A stretch of 11,390 bases of DNA, taken from positions 1 through 11,390 of the forward strand of contig JBDTLT010000185.1 of assembly GCA_039934635.1 (NCBI GenBank). Reading direction: 5' to 3'. Shown here in pieces: positions 1 through 6,618 of the stretch. Under the pieces are notes generated by a model that saw nothing but the letters and a program-made list of their open reading frames with translations, was not told where the DNA came from and did no database searches. Position numbers and translations under genes: made by a program. Origin of the DNA: DATLFA01 sp039934635 (GTDB lineage Bacteria; Actinomycetota; Acidimicrobiia; Acidimicrobiales; WLNW01). Numbering within the stretch: the first letter of the stretch is position 1; every line of letters starts with the position of its first letter.

Positions 1-272
1 TCTACCAAGTCGACTACGGGCTCGCCAACGAAGGCAGCGAAGCAGTCACCGGCTGGTGGTTCGAACGCAGCGAATACGCACCCGACGGCAGCGAATCACG
101 CTCGACGATCGCCGACGGCATCCGCGAACTCCAACCCGGCGAATCCGTCGACTGGTGCTGGCTCACCGACCGCCCCGCCCTCTACAACACCGGCTGGTAC
201 CGCATCCACGTCCGCTTCTACAACGACACCACCGTCGCCTACGAAGACGACCTCTGGTACGAAGTGCAGTAG
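1..272 (+). CDS. C-terminal fragment of an unrecognised, probably beta-sandwich protein
   Basis: The frame is open from base 3 to a TAG stop at 270-272 and gives 89 residues; the start lies before the window. The product is rich in Trp, Tyr and alternating polar/hydrophobic residues, for example VDYGLANEGSEAV near the start and GWYRIHVRFYNDTT near the end. A pattern like V-x-Y-x-L-x-N-x-G, a long loop, a PGES turn and a closing Y-x-I-x-V-x-F strand is typical of CARDB/Ig-like extracellular domains. That is pattern resemblance only, not an identification. A competing 90-aa reading at 56-328 is Arg-rich and looks like a shadow frame. The gene converges on the leftward operon, with 18 bases between the stops. 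I am fairly confident it is coding and unsure of its role. Confidence 0.7.
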   Translation, partial: YQVDYGLANEGSEAVTGWWFERSEYAPDGSESRSTIADGIRELQPGESVDWCWLTDRPALYNTGWYRIHVRFYNDTTVAYEDDLWYEVQ

Positions 273-283
273 GCGATCGAACG

Positions 284-300
284 CGCGCGGCTAACGCGCG
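284..300. terminator. GC-only hairpin between converging genes, possible weak bidirectional terminator
   Basis: CGCGCG at 284-289 and CGCGCG at 295-300 can pair around the 5-base loop GCTAA. The hairpin straddles the stop codon of the SnoaL-like gene (291-293) and lies just after the stop of the rightward gene at 272. There is no T-run on either side, so it does not match a classic intrinsic terminator. In GC-rich genomes such stems can occur by chance. Confidence 0.25.
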
Positions 301-746
301 GGGCGATAGCCCGCGGGGTAGTCAGTGAGCTGCAGTCGCTCGACGATGCGCCAGCGACCGTCGATGCGGCGGAACTGATCGTGGTAGCGCCCCGACCAGC
401 GCGCTGTGTGCGGCTTGCGCTCGCTGTGCGCGAACACGGTGCCGTAGTAACTACACGTCGCCGCCTGCCGATCATCTGCGATTTCGACAACGAGATTGGT
501 GAAGACGTGTTGGTGCCGCACGGTCTTCGCATCGCCGGGGTCGCCGGCGAATCGCTCATTGGCCTCGTCGACGACGCGCTCGTAGAACTCGGCGAGATCG
601 CCCTCACCGGTCACCGCGTAGTCGATGCCGTTGCTGCGATAGGTCATGTCGGAAAACAGCGCCGCCAGCGCAATGAAGTCTCGTTGATCGATGTGATGGG
701 AGAAGAGCCCGACGATGTTGGCAAGCTCTCGATAGTCGTCATCCAT
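291..746 (-). CDS. SnoaL-like / NTF2-fold protein (SnoaL_4-type)
   Basis: The product has 151 residues, the usual length for a single NTF2-fold domain. The order of elements fits SnoaL_4/scytalone-dehydratase-like proteins. An N-terminal helix carries HHIDQRDF (about 17-24), then a strand with FSDMTY, and a central segment has RHQHVFTN (77-84). The C-terminal strands read RWSGRYHDQFRRIDGRWRI (116-134). The D20/D23 pair and the H78/H80 region are in the places where catalytic Asp/His occur in family enzymes. Members include small hydratases, cyclases, isomerases and ring-hydroxylating dioxygenase beta subunits, so the reaction is not predictable. The ATG at 746 follows a GAGAGG Shine-Dalgarno-like run 8 bases upstream. 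It is the last gene of the leftward operon, 26 bases after the E1 gene. It probably acts on a small soluble intermediate in the cytoplasm. Confidence 0.87.
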   Translation of the reverse strand: MDDDYRELANIVGLFSHHIDQRDFIALAALFSDMTYRSNGIDYAVTGEGDLAEFYERVVDEANERFAGDPGDAKTVRHQHVFTNLVVEIADDRQAATCSYYGTVFAHSERKPHTARWSGRYHDQFRRIDGRWRIVERLQLTDYPAGYRPAR

Positions 747-772
747 GCGGGCAGCCTCTCACGATCGTTGTT

Positions 773-2740
773 CTACTGACGGCTGAGCTCGACGATGGCC
801 GCGAGGATCTGCTCGGCGTCGGGGACGTAGCCTTCTTCGAGCGATGGCGCATAGGGCGCCGGCGTAAAGGGTGCGCCCAGTCGACGGGGCGGGCAGTCGA
901 GCGAGAAGAAGCATTCCTCTGCGATGCGGGCCGCGAGCTCGGCACCGAAACCGCCCGCAGTGACGGCCTCGTGCACGATGAGCACGCGGCCGGTCTTGGC
1001 GACCGACGCCATCAGAGTTGCGGTATCGAGCGGTGCGATGGTGCGCAGATCGATGACCTCCGCATCGATGCTTTGTGCGGCCGCTCGCTCGGCCGCGTCC
1101 AGGCAGTGGTCGACGCACTTCGACCACGAGATGATCGTGAGGTCGCGGCCTTCGCGGCGGACCGCGGCGACGCCGATGGGCACGAGGTGGTCACGCGGTG
1201 GCCGCGGGCCTTTCTTGCCGTAGAGAAAGCGATGTTCGACGAAGACGACCGGGTTCGGATCCGCGATCGATGCGCGCAGCAGCCCATAGAAATCGGCGGG
1301 CGTCGAGGGCATCACCACGACCAAGCCCGGGATGTGCGCCAGCATGGCCTCGAGGCTCTGCGAATGCTGCGCCCCCGACGAACGGCCGGCGCCGATCTGC
1401 GTGCGGATCACGAGCGCCATGGAGGCCGACCCACCGGTCATGAAGGGCAGCTTCGCCGCTTGGTTCATGATCTGGTCGAGACAGACACCGATGAAGTCCA
1501 TGTACATGATCTCGACGACGGGACGCGTGCCGGCCATGGCGCCACCGACGGCCAGACCCACGATCGCGGTCTCCGCGATCGGCGTGTCGAGGACGCGGTG
1601 CTCGAAGCGACTCCACAAGCCGCGCGTGATGCCATAGATGTTGCCACCGGCGCCCACGTCGATCCCGGCCAACCACACGTCGTCGCGGTCCTCCAACTCG
1701 GTCAGTAGCGCCTCGCGCACGGCGTCCATCACGCGGAAGGCCTCTGCATCCGCGGCGACGGCGCCCTCGGCTATGACCGGTCGAGCCCGAGTGACGAAGG
1801 CGCCGCGCGACGAAGGATCGGGCGGGGGCGCGGCGCGTGCCTCGTCGATGGCGTTGGCGATTGCGGACTCGACCGCTGCGTCGACTGCTGCACGTTGCGA
1901 GTGCAACCCATGGCCATCGAGCAAACGAGCGCACCGCGCCACCGGATCAGACTCGAGCAGCGTCGCATGGATGTCAGGGTCGCGGTAGCGCGCTTGATCA
2001 CCTTCGTAGTGGCCGTGCCAACGGTAGGTGTCGGCTTCGACGAGAAACGGGCCTTCGCCGACGCGTAGGCGAGCGACGAGGTCTCGAGCGGTCGCGGCCA
2101 CGGCCAGAACATCGTTGCCGTCGATGGCGACGCCTTCGAACCCGTAGCCATGCACTCGCTCGATGACGGGCACGCGATGCTGCGTCGAGGCGTCGGTGAA
2201 CTCCGCGTAGTGGTTGTTCTCGCAGAGGAACAGGATCGGCAAACGCCACAGACCCGCGAGGTTCATTGCCTCGTGGAATGCGCCCGTCGCGACCGCGCCG
2301 TCGCCGAAGAATGCCACGACCACGTCGTCGCGGTCCCGCAACCGCATCGCCTGCGCGATGCCGGCAGCGATGGGCAGGCCCGCACCGACGATGCCGTTCG
2401 CGCCGAAGACCCCGCGAGCGACATCGGCGATGTGCATCGACCCGCCGAAGCCGCCGCAGGTGCCGGTGGATCTGCCCATCAGCTCGGCGAACATCCCGAC
2501 CGGCTCCGCGCCCTTTGCCAGGCAGTGCCCGTGACCGCGGTGCGTCGAGACGATGCCGTCGGATAGGCGCAGCGGCCAGCACGCGCCGACCGCGGTCGCT
2601 TCTTGACCGAGCGACACATGCACGAAGCCCGGCACGTCGCCGTCGCGGTACAACTGCGCCGCGCCCTCTTCGAATCGCCGAACGAGCAGCATTCGGCGAT
2701 AGAGATCGAGGACCTCGTCTTCGGCGAATCCGCTCAGCAA
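773..2740 (-). CDS. Fused alpha/beta E1 component of a ThDP-dependent 2-oxoacid (acetoin/pyruvate-type) dehydrogenase
   Basis: This 655-residue protein joins E1-alpha (about 5-310) and E1-beta (about 333-650) in one chain. The alpha half has THRGHGH (67-72 region) and the ThDP motif starting GDG (146-148) and ending NN (175-176), with TYRWHGHYEGD near 238-248. The beta half has DTPIAE with the likely ThDP glutamate E390, then VGLAVGGAMAGTRPVVE, SSGAQHSQS with H459, and FVEHRFLYGKKG. Known relatives decarboxylate a 2-oxoacid or cleave acetoin and pass the acyl group to an E2 lipoyl protein. The true substrate is unknown. No E2 or E3 gene is visible in the window. The start is a TTG at 2740, the first candidate after an in-frame TGA at 2758-2756. 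GGAG lies 5 bases upstream, and the protein begins at the usual family position (FAEDEVLDLYRRMLLVRRFEE). It is the fifth gene of the leftward operon. Confidence 0.93.
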   Translation of the reverse strand: MLSGFAEDEVLDLYRRMLLVRRFEEGAAQLYRDGDVPGFVHVSLGQEATAVGACWPLRLSDGIVSTHRGHGHCLAKGAEPVGMFAELMGRSTGTCGGFGGSMHIADVARGVFGANGIVGAGLPIAAGIAQAMRLRDRDDVVVAFFGDGAVATGAFHEAMNLAGLWRLPILFLCENNHYAEFTDASTQHRVPVIERVHGYGFEGVAIDGNDVLAVAATARDLVARLRVGEGPFLVEADTYRWHGHYEGDQARYRDPDIHATLLESDPVARCARLLDGHGLHSQRAAVDAAVESAIANAIDEARAAPPPDPSSRGAFVTRARPVIAEGAVAADAEAFRVMDAVREALLTELEDRDDVWLAGIDVGAGGNIYGITRGLWSRFEHRVLDTPIAETAIVGLAVGGAMAGTRPVVEIMYMDFIGVCLDQIMNQAAKLPFMTGGSASMALVIRTQIGAGRSSGAQHSQSLEAMLAHIPGLVVVMPSTPADFYGLLRASIADPNPVVFVEHRFLYGKKGPRPPRDHLVPIGVAAVRREGRDLTIISWSKCVDHCLDAAERAAAQSIDAEVIDLRTIAPLDTATLMASVAKTGRVLIVHEAVTAGGFGAELAARIAEECFFSLDCPPRRLGAPFTPAPYAPSLEEGYVPDAEQILAAIVELSRQ

Positions 2741-2745
2741 TCGCG

Positions 2746-2755
2746 CTCCACTCTC
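2746..2755 (-). promoter_or_regulatory. Ribosome binding site deciding the TTG start of the E1 gene
   Basis: On the minus strand the 15 bases between the DUF1214-like stop and the E1 start read GAGAGTGGAGCGCGA. GGAG (2749-2746) sits 5 bases before TTG (2740-2738). The in-frame TGA immediately upstream leaves no earlier start. The next ATG falls inside the conserved RRMLLVRRFEE segment, too late for the family. Confidence 0.6.
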
Positions 2756-3880
2756 TCAGCCGCCGTTGACCCGGTCGCCATGATCGCGCACGCTGACGAC
2801 CGAGGTGCGAGGCAAAGGCGGCATCGCCTTGGCCAACAGCCACCGGATGCGCACCACACCGTGGCGGTGCCCGGCAGTGGACAACCAGTTGGGTCGACCG
2901 GGGTCGACGGGCGAGAGCACGGCAGCCCAGTTGCCGTCGCCGTCTACGTGGACCGAGCGGCCGGCGAGGTGCACCGGTTCGCCTGCGCCGAAGCTGGCGA
3001 GATAGCGGTTGTTCTGCGTGATACCCCACCAGGCACAATCGACGGCGGCGCCGCCATCGATCACGATCGCCTCGTCGGGCTCGAGCGCGTAGGGCATCGT
3101 CGTGTGAATCGCATCGAGGTTGCCCCAGCCGGTGACGGCGCCCGGGGTGAATTGATGGAACGCGGCGAACTCGTTGACGTTGCCGCGGCCGAACACGGGC
3201 TGGCCGATCGGCCGTGGATACCGTTCGGCGGCGAGCTTCACGTTGTTGAGCGCGCTCTGCAAACCACCGGCCATACGCGCATCGTCGAGACGCGCGGGCA
3301 CGGGCGCCGACAGGTTTTCGATGTGCCAACGCGCTTCGCGCCGCACTGCCGGCGCGTCGTCGAAGAACTCGCGAGTGATGAGGCTGCCCGGTTCGTCGCC
3401 CAGCGGGATCCAGTTGCCGTCGCGCTCGTCGCGACTGAGGATGATGTCGAACGTGCCGCCGCGGGCGAGGATCAACTCGTCGCTGCTCAGCTTGCCGACG
3501 ACGCGATCGGCTTGTCCCCCACCGTGTTCGCCGCCGTGCACGGTGACCGAATGGAATGCGGCAGTACCGGGCACGCAACGGAGTCGGTAGGTGTACGCGG
3601 GATCGAGTTCGGCGACGTAGTTGTGCCGGGCCAGGCTGAGGTCGCCTTGGAAGCGGCGAAACGGCGTCACCATCGGCATGACGATCGGGTGGCGCGCATC
3701 GGCGTGGACGTACTGCTCGAGCATCGCCGAGCTGTATTCGATCAGCCAGAGGTAGCCCTCGAGCGTCGTGAGCTCGTCGTGGCCTCCCCGCTCGAACTGG
3801 TCAGCCGTGTCGCCGAGACAGCGGAGCAGCTCGCGAAACACCGCGGATGTGGCCAATGTGCGCTCTTCACCTGTGTCCAC
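2756..3880 (-). CDS. DUF1214-like protein with two related beta units
   Basis: I place the start at GTG 3880, giving 374 residues. The frame is open to 3964, but the upstream part overlaps the selenoprotein gene and reads as low-complexity Ser/Arg/Cys. No ATG, GTG or TTG lies between 3964 and 3880 that fits better, and a GGGGGG run lies just before 3880. The N-terminal 90 residues look helical. Residues about 95-175 form a beta-rich unit ending GNWIPLGDEPGSLITREFF (155-173). Residues about 283-350 form a second unit with DGDGNW and PNWLSTAGHRHGVVRIRW (330-347), which matches the DUF1214 pattern of NWL-x-T-x-G-H followed by R-W. DUF1214/DUF1254 proteins have no settled biochemical role. I see no signal peptide or membrane segment. 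The gene lies 13 bases after the selenoprotein gene and 15 before the E1 gene. Confidence 0.82.
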   Translation of the reverse strand: MDTGEERTLATSAVFRELLRCLGDTADQFERGGHDELTTLEGYLWLIEYSSAMLEQYVHADARHPIVMPMVTPFRRFQGDLSLARHNYVAELDPAYTYRLRCVPGTAAFHSVTVHGGEHGGGQADRVVGKLSSDELILARGGTFDIILSRDERDGNWIPLGDEPGSLITREFFDDAPAVRREARWHIENLSAPVPARLDDARMAGGLQSALNNVKLAAERYPRPIGQPVFGRGNVNEFAAFHQFTPGAVTGWGNLDAIHTTMPYALEPDEAIVIDGGAAVDCAWWGITQNNRYLASFGAGEPVHLAGRSVHVDGDGNWAAVLSPVDPGRPNWLSTAGHRHGVVRIRWLLAKAMPPLPRTSVVSVRDHGDRVNGG

Positions 3881-3893
3881 TGACCCCCCATGT

Positions 3894-4451
3894 TCAACGA
3901 CCGTGACCGAGCACGATTGCCTCGACGACTGGCACCACGAGCATCGCAGCCGCGTCGATCGCACCGCCAGTGAGCTCGGCGGTCGGATGCGACATGGTGG
4001 CCCAACGAAAGGCCGGGGCGCCGTCGAATGCTGCCATCGCGCGAGCGGCGCCCACGAAGGGCTCGGTGATCACGACGGCGGCCGCAATGCCCCGTCGTTC
4101 GAACGTGATGCCGTCGTGCACACTGCACGAGCTACAGGACCCTCAATCACCGATCGCAGTGAGCACGACTTGCACGTGCTGGGCGAACATCGCCAAGACG
4201 TCTTCTGACACGGGGAGGCTGGGGTGCGCCTTGCTCGCGCGCACGACTCCGGCGATGCGGTGGCGTCGCGCCAGTGCGGCGGCCACCGAGTCGAGGATCG
4301 CCGCGCTATTGGCCTTGCTGTTGGCCAGCAGCCCGAGCGTCATGCCCTCGAAGGAAGTCGGCCTCGGTGCCGCGGAGAACGCGCCGGTCAGTCCCCAACC
4401 AGTCGGCGGCAACAGACGCATCGCCCGTGCGGCGCGCTGCGCTGCGGTCAT
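3894..4451 (-). CDS. UGSC-family selenoprotein (TGA read as selenocysteine)
   Basis: Read from ATG 4451 to TGA 3894, the frame has one internal TGA at 4145-4143. Decoding it as selenocysteine gives 185 residues with Sec at 103. The segment around it is A-I-G-D-U-G-S-C-S-S-C-S-V-H-D-G, the defining motif of the UGSC (seleno)protein family, and it is followed by FERRGIAAAVVITEPF. The two halves read alone would be 102 and 75 aa, and neither is a complete domain. Before Sec lies MTLGLLANSKANSAAILDSV (37-56), a Rossmann-like opening typical of the family. U103, C106 and C109 could form a redox or metal site; the reaction is unknown. The ATG overlaps the upstream stop (ATGA) and has GGGAG 6 bases before it. 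A SECIS-like hairpin follows the TGA. The alternative, a sequencing error or pseudogene, is unlikely because the TGA falls exactly where the family has Sec or Cys. Confidence 0.93.
4114..4130 (-). promoter_or_regulatory. Bacterial SECIS-like hairpin
   Basis: On the mRNA, UCGUGC (4130-4125) pairs perfectly with GCACGA (4119-4114) around the loop AGUGU (4124-4120). The stem begins 12 nt and the loop 18 nt after the UGA. From memory, E. coli fdhF has UGC-AGGUCU-GCA with the loop about 17 nt after its UGA, so both placement and apical sequence are close. The G among the first two loop bases agrees with the bacterial SECIS description. The hairpin would recruit SelB carrying Sec-tRNA. It lies inside the coding sequence, as usual in bacteria. 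Confidence 0.72.
4143..4145 (-). other. In-frame TGA, predicted selenocysteine codon
   Basis: On the minus strand the codons around it read GCG ATC GGT GAT TGA GGG TCC TGT, i.e. A-I-G-D-U-G-S-C. Both sides stay in the same frame, with no other stop between 4451 and 3897. A conventional gene caller would end one gene here and start another at the GTG at 4121. Confidence 0.92.
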
Positions 4452-5581
4452 TTGGGTCTCCCGTCGCCGAGACCCGGCGCATCACCGGGCCCGGGCACGG
4501 ACCCTACCGGCGGGCCGACGCGCGGATCGATCGGTGCGGTGACGGCGACGCTGCCTCGGCCCCGCGACCATGTCGGGAACCAGGCCGACGAAGCGCCGGC
4601 GTCGCCGCCGGCGACGAGGATGAGCAGATCGTCGGGGGTGCGCCCGCGCGGGCGGGTCGCGACCTCGTCGCCCGGCTCGATCGCACCTTCGAGGCGGCCG
4701 GCGCGCTTGAGATCCGCGAGGGTGCGCCGACTGGCATGGAAGAGATGCGCTTGCAACGCCTCGATCGTCCAACCGGCCCGACTCAAGATCTGCGCGTGCT
4801 CGCGACCGACGACGACAAAGCCCTGACCGTCGCTGTGGCTGCCGAGCGACGCGAGAACATCACCGGCCGTGAACAGGACCGCATCCGCGTCGACACCGCT
4901 GGCCGTGAGGATGTTGTGGGGCGACTCACAGGCCAACACCGTGACGGTGCTGACGTCAGCGGCGAAACCACGTCGTACGTGCAACGGCGACCAGGGGCTG
5001 ACCTCTTCGCGTTCGCCGAAGCAGGCGGAGTATTTGCCGAACCAACCCAACGTGGCGAGATCCAATTCGCCGGATCGCGCCCCGAGACAGTTCCAGAGGA
5101 TCAGTCGCAGCGCACGGCCGATCACCGCGTTGGCCCGACGCCCCGCGCCGAACACATTGACGCCACAGTTGAGATCGATGTCGTGACGGATGGGGCCATT
5201 GATGACTACCACCGGCGCCGCACCACCGGTGCTGCTCGAGGGAATGTGCACCCGAAAATCTTCGTGGGCCATGGCGAGCAGCGCGGCGCGAACGACGGGC
5301 AGATGCTCGGGGCGGCACCCCGCCATCAGCGCGTTGACCGCCACCGCGCCGGCGTACACCGACACGCCCCGCACGGGCTCGAACAGCAGAACCTCGTCCG
5401 GGTCCCACCGAAGCGCCGCCAGGAAACCGTGCACCGCGGCTTCATCGGGTGGAACGACCGGCAACCCGTCGGTCCACCCTTCGTCATAGCAACGCTCGAT
5501 GAGTTCGGCGCAGGTTGCGTCGCCCACCACCACGGCGTGCGGAGCCGAGACCCCCAGGCGGTTGTTCGTTGTGTCGCTCAC
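4448..5581 (-). CDS. Conserved uncharacterised partner of the UGSC selenoprotein
   Basis: A 377-residue soluble protein with no signal peptide or membrane segment. Strikingly conserved-looking blocks are CYDEGWTDGLPVVPP (31-45), AVNALMAGCRPEHLPVV (81-97), TGGAAPVVVINGPI (118-131), GVNVFGAGRRANAVIGRALRL (140-160), GKYSACFGEREEVSPWSPLH (182-201) and LVAGGDAGASSAW (322-334). I recognise this combination as one found beside UGSC-family genes, but I know no assigned activity. It contains several Cys (C24, C31, C89, C139, C165, C187, C218) that could exchange electrons or substrate with the Sec protein. The last 35 residues are Pro/Gly-rich. GTG 5581 overlaps the stop of the preceding gene (GTGA), and its own stop overlaps the selenoprotein start (ATGA). 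This implies translational coupling of the three genes. Confidence 0.85.
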   Translation of the reverse strand: MSDTTNNRLGVSAPHAVVVGDATCAELIERCYDEGWTDGLPVVPPDEAAVHGFLAALRWDPDEVLLFEPVRGVSVYAGAVAVNALMAGCRPEHLPVVRAALLAMAHEDFRVHIPSSSTGGAAPVVVINGPIRHDIDLNCGVNVFGAGRRANAVIGRALRLILWNCLGARSGELDLATLGWFGKYSACFGEREEVSPWSPLHVRRGFAADVSTVTVLACESPHNILTASGVDADAVLFTAGDVLASLGSHSDGQGFVVVGREHAQILSRAGWTIEALQAHLFHASRRTLADLKRAGRLEGAIEPGDEVATRPRGRTPDDLLILVAGGDAGASSAWFPTWSRGRGSVAVTAPIDPRVGPPVGSVPGPGDAPGLGDGRPK

Positions 5582-6618
5582 GAACTGCTCTTCTCGTTGC
5601 GCACGCCCTTCATCGTGCCAGAAGTGGAGGGCGCGTCGACCGCATCTTGCACCAGGCTCAAGAGCAGGCGCGCGTCAGGCACCGACAAGCCAACGAGTTC
5701 GTAGTCGTCGTCATCGGTGCTCTGACCGAACGCCACCATCACCGAGGCCCGGCCAGTGGTACTAGGCGCCTTGAATGCCCACAGCGGCCGGAGATGGCGT
5801 CCCCTGAAATGAAGCTGTCCGTCGCCGACCATCTGGACCGGACGCCGCGACGATCGTCGTGCATCGCTGTCGACGATCAACTGCTCGTACACGTCACGTT
5901 GCTTGATGAGGTACGCGCGAAACGAGGAGTGAAGCACCCGTACGTCACCGAAGACGACGTGCAAATCGCTGAGTGGCATCGGATCATCGTCTGGCGGATA
6001 GAGCGACCCGAGCTTCGCGTCGACACACAGACGTCGCGCGAGTGCCCGGCAATCGTTGACGGCGTACCACCGCCAGATGTCTTGTGCCGGCACTTTGCCA
6101 CCCCGGCCCAGCGCGACGTTGCCCCCGAGTGCGATCCAGACGAATGCCGCGGCCATGCGCCGAGGGTCGCGGTGCCAGTGCGTGAGACCGCGGCGGGCGG
6201 CTCGGGCGATGAGCCGGTGCAAGATGGTGATGTATTCGTCTTGCAGCCACGGAGGCATGTACGGCCCGCAAATCTTGTTGAGCGCGTCGATATATGGCGG
6301 CCGCTTGTCGTGCACGGCGGCCAGCACGGCCTGCACCGCGGGAAGATCGGCTCGGTCGATATCGACGGCATCAAATGGCTCGGACGCCGGCAGCGGCGCG
6401 CGGTCGAGGGAGCCAAGTGCGTCGACGCCGCCAGCGAAGCGCGCCAATCGATCGAGCGAACGGCCCTCCCAGTCGTCGTCGCCGACCACGTCGCGCCACG
6501 TGCGCCGGGGCACACTTTGCGCGGCCTCCACCAGCCGAAGGTGACGTAGTAACGCGGCCCGGCCTGGCGCGGGCGTGGGCGGCGCGGGTTGATCCGCGGG
6601 TACCTGATGGCGATCCAT
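5578..6618 (-). CDS. Unrecognised 346-aa protein, first gene of the selenoprotein operon
   Basis: I do not recognise a family. ATG 6618 is preferred to an earlier in-frame start at 6693 because AGGGAG lies 6 bases upstream and the extra 25 residues look non-coding. The N-terminus is Pro/Ala-rich (about residues 8-20). Next comes a largely helical region. A middle block with WLQDEYITILHRLIARAARRG and MAAAFVWIALGGNVALGRGG leads into IWRWYAVNDCRALARRLCVD. The last third alternates strand-like segments (LHVVFGDVRVLHSSF, GQLHFRGRHLRPLWAF, ASVMVAFGQSTDDDDYELVGL). The middle block could be a helix-turn-helix, but this is weak. The hydrophobic FVWIALGG stretch is too short for a clear membrane span. 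The stop overlaps the next gene's start by 4 bases. Confidence 0.75.
   Translation of the reverse strand: MDRHQVPADQPAPPTPAPGRAALLRHLRLVEAAQSVPRRTWRDVVGDDDWEGRSLDRLARFAGGVDALGSLDRAPLPASEPFDAVDIDRADLPAVQAVLAAVHDKRPPYIDALNKICGPYMPPWLQDEYITILHRLIARAARRGLTHWHRDPRRMAAAFVWIALGGNVALGRGGKVPAQDIWRWYAVNDCRALARRLCVDAKLGSLYPPDDDPMPLSDLHVVFGDVRVLHSSFRAYLIKQRDVYEQLIVDSDARRSSRRPVQMVGDGQLHFRGRHLRPLWAFKAPSTTGRASVMVAFGQSTDDDDYELVGLSVPDARLLLSLVQDAVDAPSTSGTMKGVRNEKSSS

Noticed and set aside
301..312. Small GGGC-GATA-GCCC hairpin.
   Set aside because: It is inside the SnoaL-like coding sequence, only 4 bp, and of a kind expected by chance at this GC content.
1998..3578. 526-codon open frame on the minus strand.
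   Set aside because: It overlaps the E1 and DUF1214-like genes in another frame on the same strand and is extremely Arg-rich, as expected of a shadow frame.
2603..3883. 426-codon plus-strand frame opposite the DUF1214-like gene.
   Set aside because: It is an antisense shadow with no domain pattern. The minus-strand reading contains recognisable NW-x-x-x-G motifs.
3881..3964. Longer N-terminus for the DUF1214-like protein, starting at 3964.
   Set aside because: It would overlap the selenoprotein gene by 71 bases and adds a Ser/Arg/Cys-rich stretch without family character. GTG 3880 gives normal operon spacing.
3894..4451. Two separate small genes (4451-4143 and 4121-3894), or a pseudogene split by a nonsense mutation.
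   Set aside because: The frame and family sequence continue across the TGA, and the stop lies exactly at the U of the UGSC motif with a SECIS-like hairpin behind it. A random nonsense mutation would not be expected there.
4274..5704. 476-codon plus-strand frame opposite the UGSC partner.
   Set aside because: It is antisense to a gene with clear conserved blocks, and its own translation is low-complexity Arg/Ala/Gly-rich.
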